DNA of 64,000 nt, taken from the NCBI GenBank assembly GCA_022495005.1, contig JAGYXB010000508.1:310001-374000 (forward strand), given 5' to 3'. Of the stretch, positions 11,495 through 21,281 are shown one piece after another. Below the pieces are notes generated by a model. It ran no database searches, was not told where the DNA came from, and saw only the letters and a list, made by a program, of their open reading frames with translations. Position numbers and translations under genes: made by a program. The stretch's first letter is position 1. Each line of letters starts with the position of its first letter. Source of the DNA: Rhyacophila brunnea. Its lineage: Eukaryota; Arthropoda; Insecta; Trichoptera; Rhyacophilidae.

Positions 11495-14348
11495 CAGGGA
11501 CGGCTCTAGTAAAGGAGCAAAGTGTGCAGTGCACTCCCGTCATAGATTAAATAAAAATATATAGGTAATATAAAACCCCCATGTATTCAGAAAAATGCGA
11601 TATCGAAAACTTATGCGAAATCACTCATTTTAAATTCCGCGCGTTTTCGAACAATGGTGACGCAAGCGTTTCAACACTTCGCCTCAGCCACCCATACACA
11701 CAAATGTCGAAAAAACAATGTCGATGAGACGCGACCAATACACACGTAATAATTCCATCGATGCAGGAGCATTATTCGAAGTGTTCCTTGAATTTACGCA
11801 CATTTTTCACGCATACATTTATAGCGGACAACCACAGCGACAAAAGAAATGAAGCTTGTAGAATCAAAATCACCAAAGTTCTATAAGACTACATGAGTCT
11901 TCGTTGGAAACGATGTTTTTCATATTTTTTTCATTTCAAGTACAGTGCACCGGCCGAAAGCACACACACATAAGCTAGTCATTTGGACTTTATACACAAA
12001 CCTCACAAACCAATATGAATATTCCTACATATAACTCAGGCGACGCGTCGAGGTACAGTTGGAAGCCTAATTATTATAATGAAATGACGAACTTCATGTC
12101 GATGCATATTGTGTCAAAAATATAATCATATTCACGACTGTTAGTTTGGTTGATATAGTCTATGGGTTGATCGTTCGACAGTTGGGTTTATAATATAGAT
12201 TTAATAGTATTTACAATGAGTACCGTGTATTCAGTTGCATATACCTATTAAGGACAATCGTCACGATTTTTCCAAACGAATTGATATTAAAGTGGCAGGC
12301 CGTCCTTTGCCATGTATAAATTTAATTCAAAAGTGTACAGTGAAATCGAAGATTGTTAATCGGAAATTTAATGTGCAAATGTACTCAAAAACACAATGGC
12401 TTTGCGGATGTAATATTCTTAATACCCTATTTTGTTTTCCGTGTCTGTTGTTCGGCGGAGATGTTAACTGGACGGTCCATGGGATTCAAGACTTGGTCCA
12501 CCTGTCAGTAAAAATCAAAAAACACAGTGGTTCAGAAAAACATATTTTAAATGAAATGCAACTTGCAGTCTTGGGAGAAATAGATATACGTTCACAATTG
12601 GATGCAGGGTACCGTTTATCTGTGAAACAATTTAACGAACGTGTTGACAAAAATCGTTATATTTTATCCAGATTGATTGACTGTGTGAAGTTCTGTGGTG
12701 CATTTGAATTAGCTCTTAGAGGACATGATGAATCTGCAGATTCAAATAATCCAGGTGTTTACCGAGGGCTTATGGACTTTGTCTCGGAAATTGACATAGC
12801 CATGAAACTGCATTTGGAGAGCAATAGTGTTTTTAAGGGTACGTCAAAAACGATTCAAAATGACATTTTAGATTCGATTCTAGAGGTGTGCCGTAACGAA
12901 ATTAAAAATGAAATATCACAAAGCAAGTTTGTAGCTATACAAGCAGATGAAACAACGGACATATCTACTACAGAACAACTTGTTTTGGTCATAAGGTATG
13001 AACTACGCGGACAGATACATGAACGATTCTGGAAATTTATGACGCCGAAAAACCACACTGCGGCAGGTATTGCATCTGAAATTTTGAAAGAACTAGAAGT
13101 TCTCGACATTAAACAAGCACAACTAATTGGCCAGAGTTATGACGGCGCATCCGTGATGAGTGGCCGATTAGGTGGTGTACAGGCTTTGATAAAAGCTTCG
13201 TATCCACACGCACACTTCATACATTGTTATGCACACCAATTGAATTTGATAATGGAAAGAAGTGTTTCAGCTAACACCATAGTCCGAAACTTTTTTGCTA
13301 ATTTACGAGCGTTTCCAATTTTTTTTCGAGGTCTGCGAAGCGAACTGATATCTTGAAAGAAATAGTTCATAGAAAAATACCAGCAGCACCAACAACGAGG
13401 TGGAATTTCAATATAAGAACAGTTACTGTTGTGCATACTTATCGCGATCAGTTAAAAGAGTGCATGGAACACATTTTAGAATCTGAAAATTTAGACGCCG
13501 ATACCATTAATCAAGCTGGAATGTTGTTACGGTATTTAAACGAAGACAATTTTAACTATTGGTTAGATTTCTTTGCCAAAATTATGCCAAACTGTGATAT
13601 ACTTTTTAAACAACTTCAATCGAGGTCAAAGGACGTGTTGGAGATAAATATGGACATTGAACACTTTACGCGTGCTATACAATGTATTCGTCAAAATAAT
13701 CATATGTCACAAATTCAACCATCGAAAAAACGTCGTCCCAATGATTTACCTCATTCTGTAATATGCAATGAAGTATGCGACATTATAGTGAACCAAGCGA
13801 AAGATCGTTTCGAATATAAAGGTCATTTAGTAATAGCCAAATTGTTTTTTAGTGAAAAGTTCCGGGATTATCATACAAATTTTCCAACTACAGATTTTAA
13901 TACGGTAACCACATTATACGACATTATTGACAAATTTAAACTTAAAAATGAACTAATAGTCTTATACAGTAGAGAAGATTTCTACGTTACTGATGGAGCA
14001 TTGTCGATACTTCAACTTTTCACTAATAATAATTTACTGGAAGTATTTAGTGAAAGTGTTACCCTATTAAAAATAATTTGTACAATTCCGATGACTTCAG
14101 TGGAAAGTGAGCGTTGTTTCTCAACTTTAAAGAGGGTTAAGTCATTTTTGAGAAATACCATGTCTCAAGGCAGGCTAAATGCTCTTGCGATGCTTAGTAT
14201 AGAAAAACAATTGATATCGTCAATACCAGACTTTAATATTCGTGTTATTGACGTGTTTTCAAAATCCAAGGATCGGAGGATGGACTTCTTGCATAAATAG
14301 GTGAGTCTTTTTTGCACTCCCTCATATTCTTGTCACCGGCCGCCACTG
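11495..14348 (+). mobile_element. Near-complete hAT transposon, 2,854 bp
   Basis: The boundaries are set by perfect 8-bp duplications and by short imperfect terminal inverted repeats: CAGGGACGGCTC at the left and, as reverse complement, CAGTGGCGGCCG at the right, both with the CAG start typical of hAT. The element holds a ~2.1-kb transposase reading region on the plus strand (12220-14300), with a ~725-bp 5' non-coding part and only ~48 bp after the stop. The length, duplication and internal coding region together make this the best-supported element of the window. It looks autonomous in layout, but the copy is inactive as read because of a frameshift. Confidence 0.93.
12220..14300 (+). pseudogene. 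hAT transposase, ZMYM1-like (TTF-type zinc finger, DUF4371, hAT dimerisation domain), frameshifted
   Basis: This is a DNA transposase that would bind the element ends and carry out cut-and-paste transposition. Part 1 (to 13356) has a TTF-type zinc-finger pattern, WLCGCN...FCFPCLLFGG then H-x-x-S-x-x-H, at about residues 55-105. A DUF4371-like RNase-H-fold segment follows, with QADETTDIS, LIGQSYDGASVMSG and AHFIHCYAHQLNLIM. Part 2 (about 13326-14300) ends with the hAT dimerisation motif IPMTSVESERCFSTLKRVKS. The two parts are joined across a run of eight T at 13319-13326: reading moves to the -1 frame, as if one T were missing. Together they cover about 690 residues, a normal hAT length. The 5' end is also unclear: the reading frame opens after a stop at 12217 without an ATG, while an ATG at 12216 is in another frame, so there is a second lesion or an unrecognised intron. 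Confidence 0.9.
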
Positions 14349-14356
14349 ATCGCGAA
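14349..14356. repeat. hAT target-site duplication, right
   Basis: ATCGCGAA, identical to 11487-11494. Confidence 0.95.
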
Positions 14357-14430
14357 CTCTTGTCTGCTTCCTTACACATTGGTTTATTTTGTGATTTTTC
14401 GCGTTATGCCCAACATGCATCTTTCTCTTA

Positions 14431-15088
14431 TATTATAATTATATATTTTGTCAAATTTAACAGCGTTCTTTATCGTTTTGGTATATAATGGCTAAATTTT
14501 GATATACATATTGCCAGCTATCATTTCTAAATTGATTACCTGCAACAAGTCAAGCTACAAACTTCATTTTATTATAGTGTTTATTGAACTCGCATTTAAC
14601 CGGTAAAAATTTATTCCACCGTAGAATATGTTTTATTTGCAGTACATATCTCGGAAAATAGTAACGTGTCGTAATCGTCATGTAATTCGTCCACATCTAT
14701 TATAAAAATAAAAAAAATAGCTGCCATCCGATTTAAACATTGAACTAAACGATTACTAGTCGCTGACACTACCGATATACTATTGCAGACATCGCAGTAA
14801 ATTAAATGATGATTGTACACGCAGTTAAATCTACGATAATGTAGAGAATAAATTCAGTTTTACCAATGGCATTATATTTTCAATATTATTGATTTATAAA
14901 ATATCAAAACAAATACATTATTATATTATACACTTGATAGACTAATTTATTCCAATTCACAAGTCTCTTAAAATAATAATTAGGATCATCGATATAATTT
15001 GTTCGTTGAAATAGATTCAAATCAGTAATTTCGGTATTTATCCTTAATATCTAACGTTTTTTCAATTTGTATTTCTGATACATTAGGG
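14431..15088. other. AT-rich non-coding stretch
   Basis: Nothing recognisable between the RTE flank and the next MITE. Confidence 0.4.
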
Positions 15089-15915
15089 CAGGGTTTCCCA
15101 AACTATGTTTCGCCGAACCTGAATAGGTGTTCCGCGACCATTTGGAAAGGTTTTATACACTGCAACACATTTAAAGATCTTCTAAGTAGAAGTAAAGTAA
15201 TTAAAGAATCTACTTTATATTGAAAGGCGAGTGATGATCAATTTCCACTGATGTTTATAACGTCAAGTATCTAGATAGGTCATGGCTCCCACAAGGTGGT
15301 GGGGGGGCTGACAGGCCTCTAGCCTGGGGGCCTGGGCTTGCGGGGGGCCCGGCGTGAGAAATCGACCAGCCAAGTGAGATAAACACACATCACAAACATG
15401 CACAGTAAAAAAATATCGCCTGCGCTGTTTCACTTCAAGCATACTAACATTTAATAATATATTATGTGGTTTTGCCATGGTTACTTACAATTTTTGATTA
15501 TTATCGATATTTGACATGTCCATTACTGTGCATATCAACATAAAAGTGGGTGTATTAAAAATATAAAAAATCGCTAAAAAATACCCTTAATTTTACCTCG
15601 AACACCATTTGGAATATGCAACTGTAGATCGTCACATTGCCTTTAACCTTAGTGATAAGTAGGGGGCCCGCTTCGAGATGTGAGGGCCATGATCTAGGTA
15701 CAGACGGAGGACCATCTTTTCTCACACCGTGTGCATGAAAAAAATAGGGAACCTATATTGTTTTTAACTGACCGGCTGACAAGTCTTGTCAGTTTAACGA
15801 CAGTTTCCAAAATTGGCAGAACGGTTAGCTGCGCTAATAAATAACCTACTAAGTGTTCCGTTAAAATTTCCGGGTTTGCGAAGTGTTCCATTGCAGAAAA
15901 AGTTTGGGAAACCCT
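15089..15915. mobile_element. hAT-like MITE (CAGGGTTTCCC family), copy 1, carrying a nested MITE
   Basis: The left end CAGGGTTTCCCAAACT and the right end GTTTGGGAAACCCT are inverted repeats. The interior matches the reversed copy at 17547-17889: blocks such as GGCGAGTG, GACGTCAAGTATCTAG or AACGTCAAGTATCTAG, GGAGGAC and CACACCGTGTGCAT. A second MITE (15281-15691) interrupts it. The right end has lost its final G and no clean target duplication remains. Confidence 0.85.
15281..15691 (+). mobile_element. CATGGCCC-family MITE, copy 1 (nested)
   Basis: It begins CATGGCTCCCACA and ends TGTGAGGGCCATG, and is internally GC-rich near both ends (GGGGGCCTGGGC, GGGGGCCCGGCG, GGGGGCCCGCTT). The flanking octamers AGATAGGT and ATCTAGGT match at six of eight positions, a worn target duplication. 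It lies inside the CAGGGTTTCCC MITE, whose uninterrupted sequence is seen at 17547-17889, so the insertion order is clear. It has no coding capacity. Confidence 0.85.
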
Positions 15916-17115
15916 AATATATAATTTTCCGTTACAGCATGAGTATTATTTTTCTGATTTATTCGTAGATTCTTATACTGGATAATAAAAGATTTCCCGA
16001 TAAGGTTATTATTATATATTATATTAGTATACTGAATTTCTATAGTCATCAAAATTGTGTTATGTTAGAATATATCGAATCTTTATAAATAAAGTTTGAA
16101 TTAGAGAAAAAACATACAACACAATACTCGCATGTTAAATAAATTTGCGATTCTAATAAAACAAGGAGATAATTATGTTGCGAACGTCCATTCCCGGACC
16201 AATTAATTAACTCCCGGAAATAAAGAAATGAGAAACTAGCGGGACTTAATCTGGATATTTGTGCGTCACCTAGAGATTGCGTTTATATCACCCTAAATAA
16301 AAAAATTAAACAAAATCTTTATTTATTAATGATGCATCTTTTTATTTATTTTTCTGTCCTCATATCAACTGTGAACGAAATCCGTGCTGTAATTTTTCAC
16401 CATCCTTTATATTAAAAAATGGTATTGTGACGTCACTTCATTCATTTCAGTAAAGCTCTTCAAAGATTAATAGGAAGCCAAGTACGTTTTCCAGACGGAT
16501 ACATTTCAACGCATTGAAAAGATTTTACGCTTTGTGATAGAATACTCATACTGAGACTCCATAACATGAAAATTCTAAGTAGTTCTATCACACTAGAAGT
16601 TTACACCGGATCGCATGAAACGATCGATAAAATTTAAGATATCAAACCAGACTTCCGGTTGATAATATCTGTGAATATGGATTCATTTATACAATTATCA
16701 GGTGAACAGAAAAGTATTTCAGTTTTTACAACTCTTAAATTTAATATAGAAATGATGTAGTCACTTGAATGCAGAGCTATCGTCGTGCTGTCAGATTTTA
16801 CGTAGTTTAGGTACATTAAGGTTATTTGACGCAGGCTATTAATTATTCATATTTTTTATACCTAGACAGTTTCAAGTTAATTAAGTTCAAAGATTAAATA
16901 ATACGCATTTTATAATACTAGTGGAATAGAATTCAGAAAGCAAAACTTTTTTTAATCACAAACTTTTGTAATAACTGACGACGATTCAAAAATAATATTT
17001 TGACGTGTCGTGACGTAATGTATATACTATATTACGATATTATATAATATATTCGATGGTCACGAAAATATTCCATGCATAGTTGAAGTCTCTTGAAAAA
17101 TATTATATTTAATAT
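15916..17115. other. AT-rich non-coding stretch
   Basis: No gene or element end recognised. Confidence 0.4.
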
Positions 17116-17506
17116 TGTGACTTAGAGCGTACATACGTGAAACGGCAAATAATTTTCAACACTATGTGGAACGAAATTACGGCCGCGTTGAGGCGCGTTG
17201 CCATTCGGAGAGGAATAGTCGACCTGTTCGCACGTCAATTTCTTTTGTGATGGAGTCGTCTGAATATATTCTTAAATCTTGTAAAGATGACTTAAAAACG
17301 TTCCGCATGTACTTGAAAAAGAAAACATGTCAATGAATATACTAATATTATTACGAATATAATAATAAACATAACATAAAAAGGATGCATGTTGAATTTT
17401 TATGACAAATTATATTTCGTTTGGTTCGCGTCATTTGCACCCGCGACCCGCAATCCGCGCATCGCCTAGTCACGATCTTTTTAGACCATGCCTCAGCTGA
17501 GATATA
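17116..17506 (+). repeat. Two-copy ~380-bp repeat of unknown origin, copy 1
   Basis: The segment is repeated in reverse orientation at 50942-51312. Long stretches are shared, for example GTGAAACGGCAAATAATTTT, AATATATTCTTAAATCTTGT, AACGTTCCGCATGTACTTGA and CCGCGCATCGCCTAGTCACG. It is richer in CpG than its surroundings and ends in a CTCAGCTGAG palindrome. No terminal inverted repeat or target duplication was found. It could be the 5' part of an unidentified mobile element or a duplicated gene start. Confidence 0.85.
17250..17336 (+). CDS. Possible small or 5'-exon open frame in the two-copy repeat
   Basis: A 28-codon frame starts with ATG after a GC-rich leader and reads MESSEYILKSCKDDLKTFRM and a lysine-rich end before a stop. 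In the second copy (minus strand, start at 51187) the same position has an ATG and reads MASEEYILKSCKND before a stop produced by a TTA-to-TAA change. The conserved ATG and the charged, non-AT-typical peptide suggest a former protein start, such as a first exon or the N-terminus of a mobile-element protein. No known domain is recognised and the length is too short for confidence. Confidence 0.25.
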   Translation: MESSEYILKSCKDDLKTFRMYLKKKTCQ

Positions 17507-17546
17507 GCATCGGGTGACGGTTTATAATGTATAGAATAGATTAGAG

Positions 17547-17889
17547 CAGGGTTTCCAAAACTTTTTATGCAATGGAACACTTCGCAAACCCGGAAATTTT
17601 AACGGTTACACTTAGGTAGCTTTCTATTTTTATGCACACGGTGTGAGAAAAGATTGTCCTCCGCATGTACCTAGATACTTGACGTCATAATCGATACTTG
17701 ATCACCACTCGCCTTTCAATATGAAGTAGATTCTTTACTTAGGTACCTATTTTAGTTTTAATTATTTTACTTCTACTTAGTATAAAAATATGTGTTGCGG
17801 TGTATAAAACGTTTCCAAATTGTCGCGGAACACTTATTCATGTTCGATGGAACACTGGTGTTCCGCGGAACATAGTTTGGGAAACCCTG
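17547..17889. mobile_element. hAT-like MITE (CAGGGTTTCC family), copy 2
   Basis: It begins CAGGGTTTCCAAAACT and ends GTTTGGGAAACCCTG. Perfect 8-bp duplications GATTAGAG flank it at 17539-17546 and 17890-17897. It is 343 bp long, has no coding capacity, and is inverted relative to copy 1. It gives the uninterrupted reference for the nested insertion at 15281-15691. Confidence 0.93.
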
Positions 17890-18522
17890 GATTAGAGTAT
17901 AGTGACGTCATGTATCGTGAAAGACAATGAAAATTTGTAGAAAAATATGAAGAGAGTAGACTACTGCCCCCCCCCCCCCATAAGCAAAAACACAGCTAAT
18001 GGGAAAAAATGAAAAATTAAAGTAAGTATGAGGTGACATACTACTCGTAGATAAAATTCTGAACATAATTGCATAACAAAACAAACTGGAAATCATTTAT
18101 TTTAATATATAAATCATCATAATGTGTTCATTACTTTTGCAAAAATGTTAGGCTTTTCGAAGCAACAAAACAGTAAATAATGATTCATAAGCAAAAACAC
18201 AGCATATCTATCGATTTGCTGTGTTTTTTGCTTAAAAACGCTGGCTTACTGTTTTTTTGTTTATGATTCTAGAATTTTTACACAAACGTAATACCGCATG
18301 TAACTGGTAATAATGAGATAATATCAAATTAATCATTCACTAACTTCATATCGCCCTACATTTTTAATGATATTTTAAGACTCAAATGTGATTGAGTTCG
18401 AAATTGGACTAAGAATCGTGAAAAAAAGATTCTCAACTTTATTTTGGAGAGTATGCAATTGGATAAACTTGATCAAAATGCTGCAAAATCCAATGAAATT
18501 ATAATGGCAAGTAAAATGCCAA

Positions 18523-19021
18523 TGACCAGTTAATTACTTTTTAATTACCACATTTAAATATCATGTTAATTATATCTAATGGCCAACTAGTGAAGACGCG
18601 CCAGCCCATTGTTAGCACTAAATGAGTTATTAATTGTAATCTTAATCTATCATAAAACACATTTCTAACTATCTTCAAATCATTCTATATCAAAGTTTTA
18701 TTAAATTAATGATATTTGTACTTATGTCTCTGAACATTTGATATTTAAAAATAATGCACACGGAAATTCCTCAATATTCCTTTTTTCCAATGCGAGCCGC
18801 ATAACTGCTTCTAAGTTTACGTCTGTCAACTGGCTTCGATATTTGTTTTTTATGAAGTGCATTACACTGAATAATCTTTCATAGTATACAGTAGTAGGAA
18901 AAATTGACAATATTAACTCATTTAGTGCTGACACTGCGACTGGCGCGTTCGGCGCGACTAGCCATTAGATATAGTTAACATGATATTTAAATGTGGTAAT
19001 TAAATATTAATTAACATGTCA
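18523..19021. repeat. Fold-back with ~115-bp arms around a hAT fragment
   Basis: The left arm (18523-18636) and right arm (18908-19021) are inverted copies of each other. Shared strings, in left-arm orientation, are TTAATTACCACATTTAAATA, TCATGTTAAYTATATCTAATGG, GCGCCAG, and AGCACTAAATGAGTTA. The 270-bp centre carries the hAT dimerisation-domain fragment, whose reading frame runs into the right arm. The structure could fold into a long hairpin in DNA or RNA. Confidence 0.85.
18722..18934 (-). pseudogene. hAT transposase fragment, dimerisation domain only
   Basis: About 70 residues are open. The core ILSIFPTTVYYERLFSVMHF, then IKNKYRSQLTDVNLEAVMRL, is a textbook hAT C-terminal dimerisation motif of the GTF2IRD2/SCAND3/ZBED type (family usage: FPTTYLCEQAFSVM...KNKYRSRLT...LEA). 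In an intact transposase this domain lies at the C-terminus and mediates multimer assembly. The catalytic and zinc-finger parts are absent here, so it is a fragment captured in the fold-back. Confidence 0.85.
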
Positions 19022-19099
19022 GCAGTTTTTTTTTGTGCGTGGAAAGAAAGTCATGTGCATTCAACCAATTTCATAATTTTATAAGTACATTTTTGAAAT

Positions 19100-19160
19100 A
19101 TTATTCTGTTAGGCGCTGGTGGCCGCATGCGGCCACCAGGGCCACACATGAAAACCACTG
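19100..19160 (-). mobile_element. Isolated hAT-like terminal segment
   Basis: Read on the minus strand it begins CAGTGGTTTTCATGTGTGGC and runs into a palindrome of GTGGCC units, the usual look of a hAT end (CAGTGGTTTTCAA-type). No matching opposite end was found nearby, so it is probably a truncated element, possibly related to the dimerisation-domain fragment to its left. Confidence 0.4.
19116..19139. repeat. Perfect 24-bp GC-rich palindrome
   Basis: CTGGTGGCCGCA is immediately followed by its exact reverse complement, with GCATGC at the centre. It stands out strongly in DNA this AT-rich. It lies in the hAT-like end described above. Confidence 0.9.
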
Positions 19161-19699
19161 GTGTAGACCCTACATGAAGGACATGATGATTGTCAAAGCC
19201 GTCAGAGGCAATAAAGGAAAAGAAGAAATGCATAATTCAAAAATAAGGAAGAGTAATGCCTACAAATAGGATGACGTTTTGGGAGTCTTCCCACCAAAAC
19301 TGACGGATTTTTGTATATTTAAAAATATATATTGTCATTCCAATATTATTTAATAAATAAAATACCATTACAAGTATTTAATTTTTCAAAAATATCCATT
19401 ACAATTTAAATTATAAGCAAAAAAACATGTTTACTGTTTTTGTACTTATGAAACTGACATTATTCCATTCAAAATCATAAATAAAAAGACAATAGTGAAG
19501 TTTTATAATCAATATTTTTGTAATTTTGTCATTTTATGTAATCAAAATATCAATTTTTAAATAATCTATTATAAACCGAAACATTTATTAAAATTGATTA
19601 ACTTTTAATGAAGCAGCAATGAAAAACATGATAACCTCTCTTTTCTCAAAATTGACTTTTTCCCATTAGCTGTGTTTTTGCTTATGGGGGCAGACTACT

Positions 19700-20142
19700 T
19701 ATCCGTCTGAAAACATGAAAGGGGAATTTTGTTCAAGCAAATATCCTTTATCGACTAAAGTCACGATAAAAGAGTTATGTGGTTAGTGTTAAAATAATAA
19801 TTCACATAAGTAGTCAGTTTTTTTTTAATAAACTGTGATTGCCGCGAGCCCTTTGATGCACTCCACTACTGTCTTCTAAATTAGACCACCGAAGGACAGT
19901 TGTTATTTTAGGTTAAGTAATGCTACTGAAACATGTACCCAAATTGTAGCCCCATGCATATTTGTCTATGTAATGAACCAAGCGAAAGCTTTGATGCAAC
20001 CCTTTGTGCCCGAACTTAAATAAATACACAACTTTTAATGAATTTTGTGCCCTATTATTTAAATGTTTTTTCACTCTTCACCAATTGACGCTTTTAAAAC
20101 TTAAATAAAGTTCATTTGGTATGTTTAGTCTATGTTGAGTTA
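19700..20142. other. Non-coding stretch
   Basis: Nothing recognisable. Confidence 0.4.
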
Positions 20143-20225
20143 TCATCATCATTATCACACTAACCTCTCTATCCTGGGTGAAGGAACCACTGGATGAAGG
20201 CCTCTCTTTGCTGTTTCTATCAAGT
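20143..20225 (-). pseudogene. RTE-type LINE 3' end
   Basis: On the minus strand a GAGGCCTTCATCCAGTGGT block (encoding EAFIQW, the RTE C-terminus) is followed by a short 3' region ending in ATGATGATGATAA-like repeats. Only the very end of the element is present, as expected for 5' truncation. Confidence 0.6.
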
Positions 20226-20940
20226 AAGCTACTGATGCAGACCTGATAGATATGTAACTCAGGCTGCATTGGATGAGTTGCCGCGAGTAAATTTACGAAC
20301 AAAATAATCAATCGTTAAAATAATAGTTTTATTAATAAGAATCTAACATTCTTGGTCTTATGTTGATATATTCAGTATCCATTCTATTCTATTAAATAAG
20401 TATATTCCGTTTTTATTCTATAAATTTATATGTATGTTTAAAGTGATGATTGAATTTATAAAATAGAAAATAACAATTTACCTAACTTGCTAGCCGACGT
20501 GTGTTGTTACCATAAAATTTGAAAATTGATTGAAACACGTTGTACTACTATGTAAATTCGTAAAATATAAATTCAAATGCTGGTAATTAAAGATTCATCG
20601 TAAATTGATACGCTGTAAATGAAATCGATTTGACTAGATTGCTGTATGTGTTTCAAACAAAGACATAGTAACTATGCTGTTACTTCAAGTTGATGCAAAA
20701 TAAAATAAAATAAAAAACAATTAAACTACATAAATGAGAATATGTTTTAATAATTCGTTTTTTTATTAATCAAAGGTTCTGGTTCCAAATTAATTAGGGG
20801 ATTCTCAGGGTTCCAGTTCTATTTTCAGCTTGATTTATTTAATAAATTATTTATATTCTAGAATCTTTTCATTGTGGCTTTAGCAGCCAAAACTATATTT
20901 ATAACTAGTACCGATCAAGATGTTATGCATCAGCTTACAA
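20226..20940. other. AT-rich non-coding stretch
   Basis: Nothing recognisable. Confidence 0.4.
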
Positions 20941-21281
20941 CATGGCCCTCACAAAGGGAGGGCTGACATGGCTCTAGCCTGGGGGCCCGGGCTCTGGAAG
21001 GGCCCGGCGTGGTGAGTCGTCCAGATAAGTGATATAAACACTCATCACAAATTCTCTCTATTAGTAAAAAAAAAGCTATTTTTCTTCAATGATTATTATT
21101 TAAAATTATGTGGTTGTACGATATAATTTTCAATTGTGTATTGATACTCGACAACTCCATAATTCAAATGGATGTATTAAAATATCTGTAGAGCGTCACA
21201 CTGCCTTCGTTTTTAGCGATGGGTAGGGGGCCCCGCCAAAGATCCTAGCCCGAGGGCCCGGTTCAGGATGTGGTGGCCATG
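20941..21281 (+). mobile_element. CATGGCCC-family MITE, copy 2
   Basis: It begins CATGGCCCTCACAAAGGGAG and ends GGATGTGGTGGCCATG. Shared interior blocks with the other copies are GGGCTGACA, AGCCTGGGGGCC, GGGCCCGGCGT, AGTGATATAAACAC, CGACAACTCCATA and GCGATGGGTAGGGG. Flanking octamers GCTTACAA and GTTTATAC match at five of eight positions, a worn duplication at best. At 341 bp it is the shortest copy and has no coding capacity. Confidence 0.85.

Larger units (their letters stand above)
11278..14430 (-). pseudogene. RTE-type LINE 3' end split by a hAT insertion
   Basis: The two flanks of the hAT element (11278-11494 and 14357-about 14430) are one older repeat. The left flank, read on the minus strand, ends with a stretch corresponding to the RTE C-terminus (compare KELKEAFIWQWIR at 22290) and then TGATGATGATGA, the usual kind of RTE 3' end. 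The right flank carries the same TTACACATTGGTTT and CGTTATGCCCAACATGCA blocks as the RTE tail at 22290-22625. Removing the hAT element and one 8-bp duplication rejoins the repeat. Confidence 0.65.
17966..19691. mobile_element. 1.7-kb DNA transposon of unresolved superfamily (GCCCCCATAAGC ends)
   Basis: The right end, read as reverse complement, is GCCCCCATAAGCAAAAACAC followed by AGCTAATGGGAAAAA. The left end is the same except that the C run is expanded to 13. Perfect 8-bp duplications AGACTACT flank it at 17958-17965 and 19692-19699. Inside, the motif TAAGCAAAAACACAGC recurs, including as a hairpin at 18186-18228. No transposase is encoded. The interior instead holds a hAT fold-back and a hAT end. 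The ends do not start with CAG as in hAT. Merlin, P or another 8-bp-duplicating superfamily is possible. Confidence 0.8.

Noticed and set aside
12855..13436. Minus-strand open frames inside the hAT transposase
   Set aside because: They are antisense shadows of the transposase, whose own motifs are clear on the plus strand.
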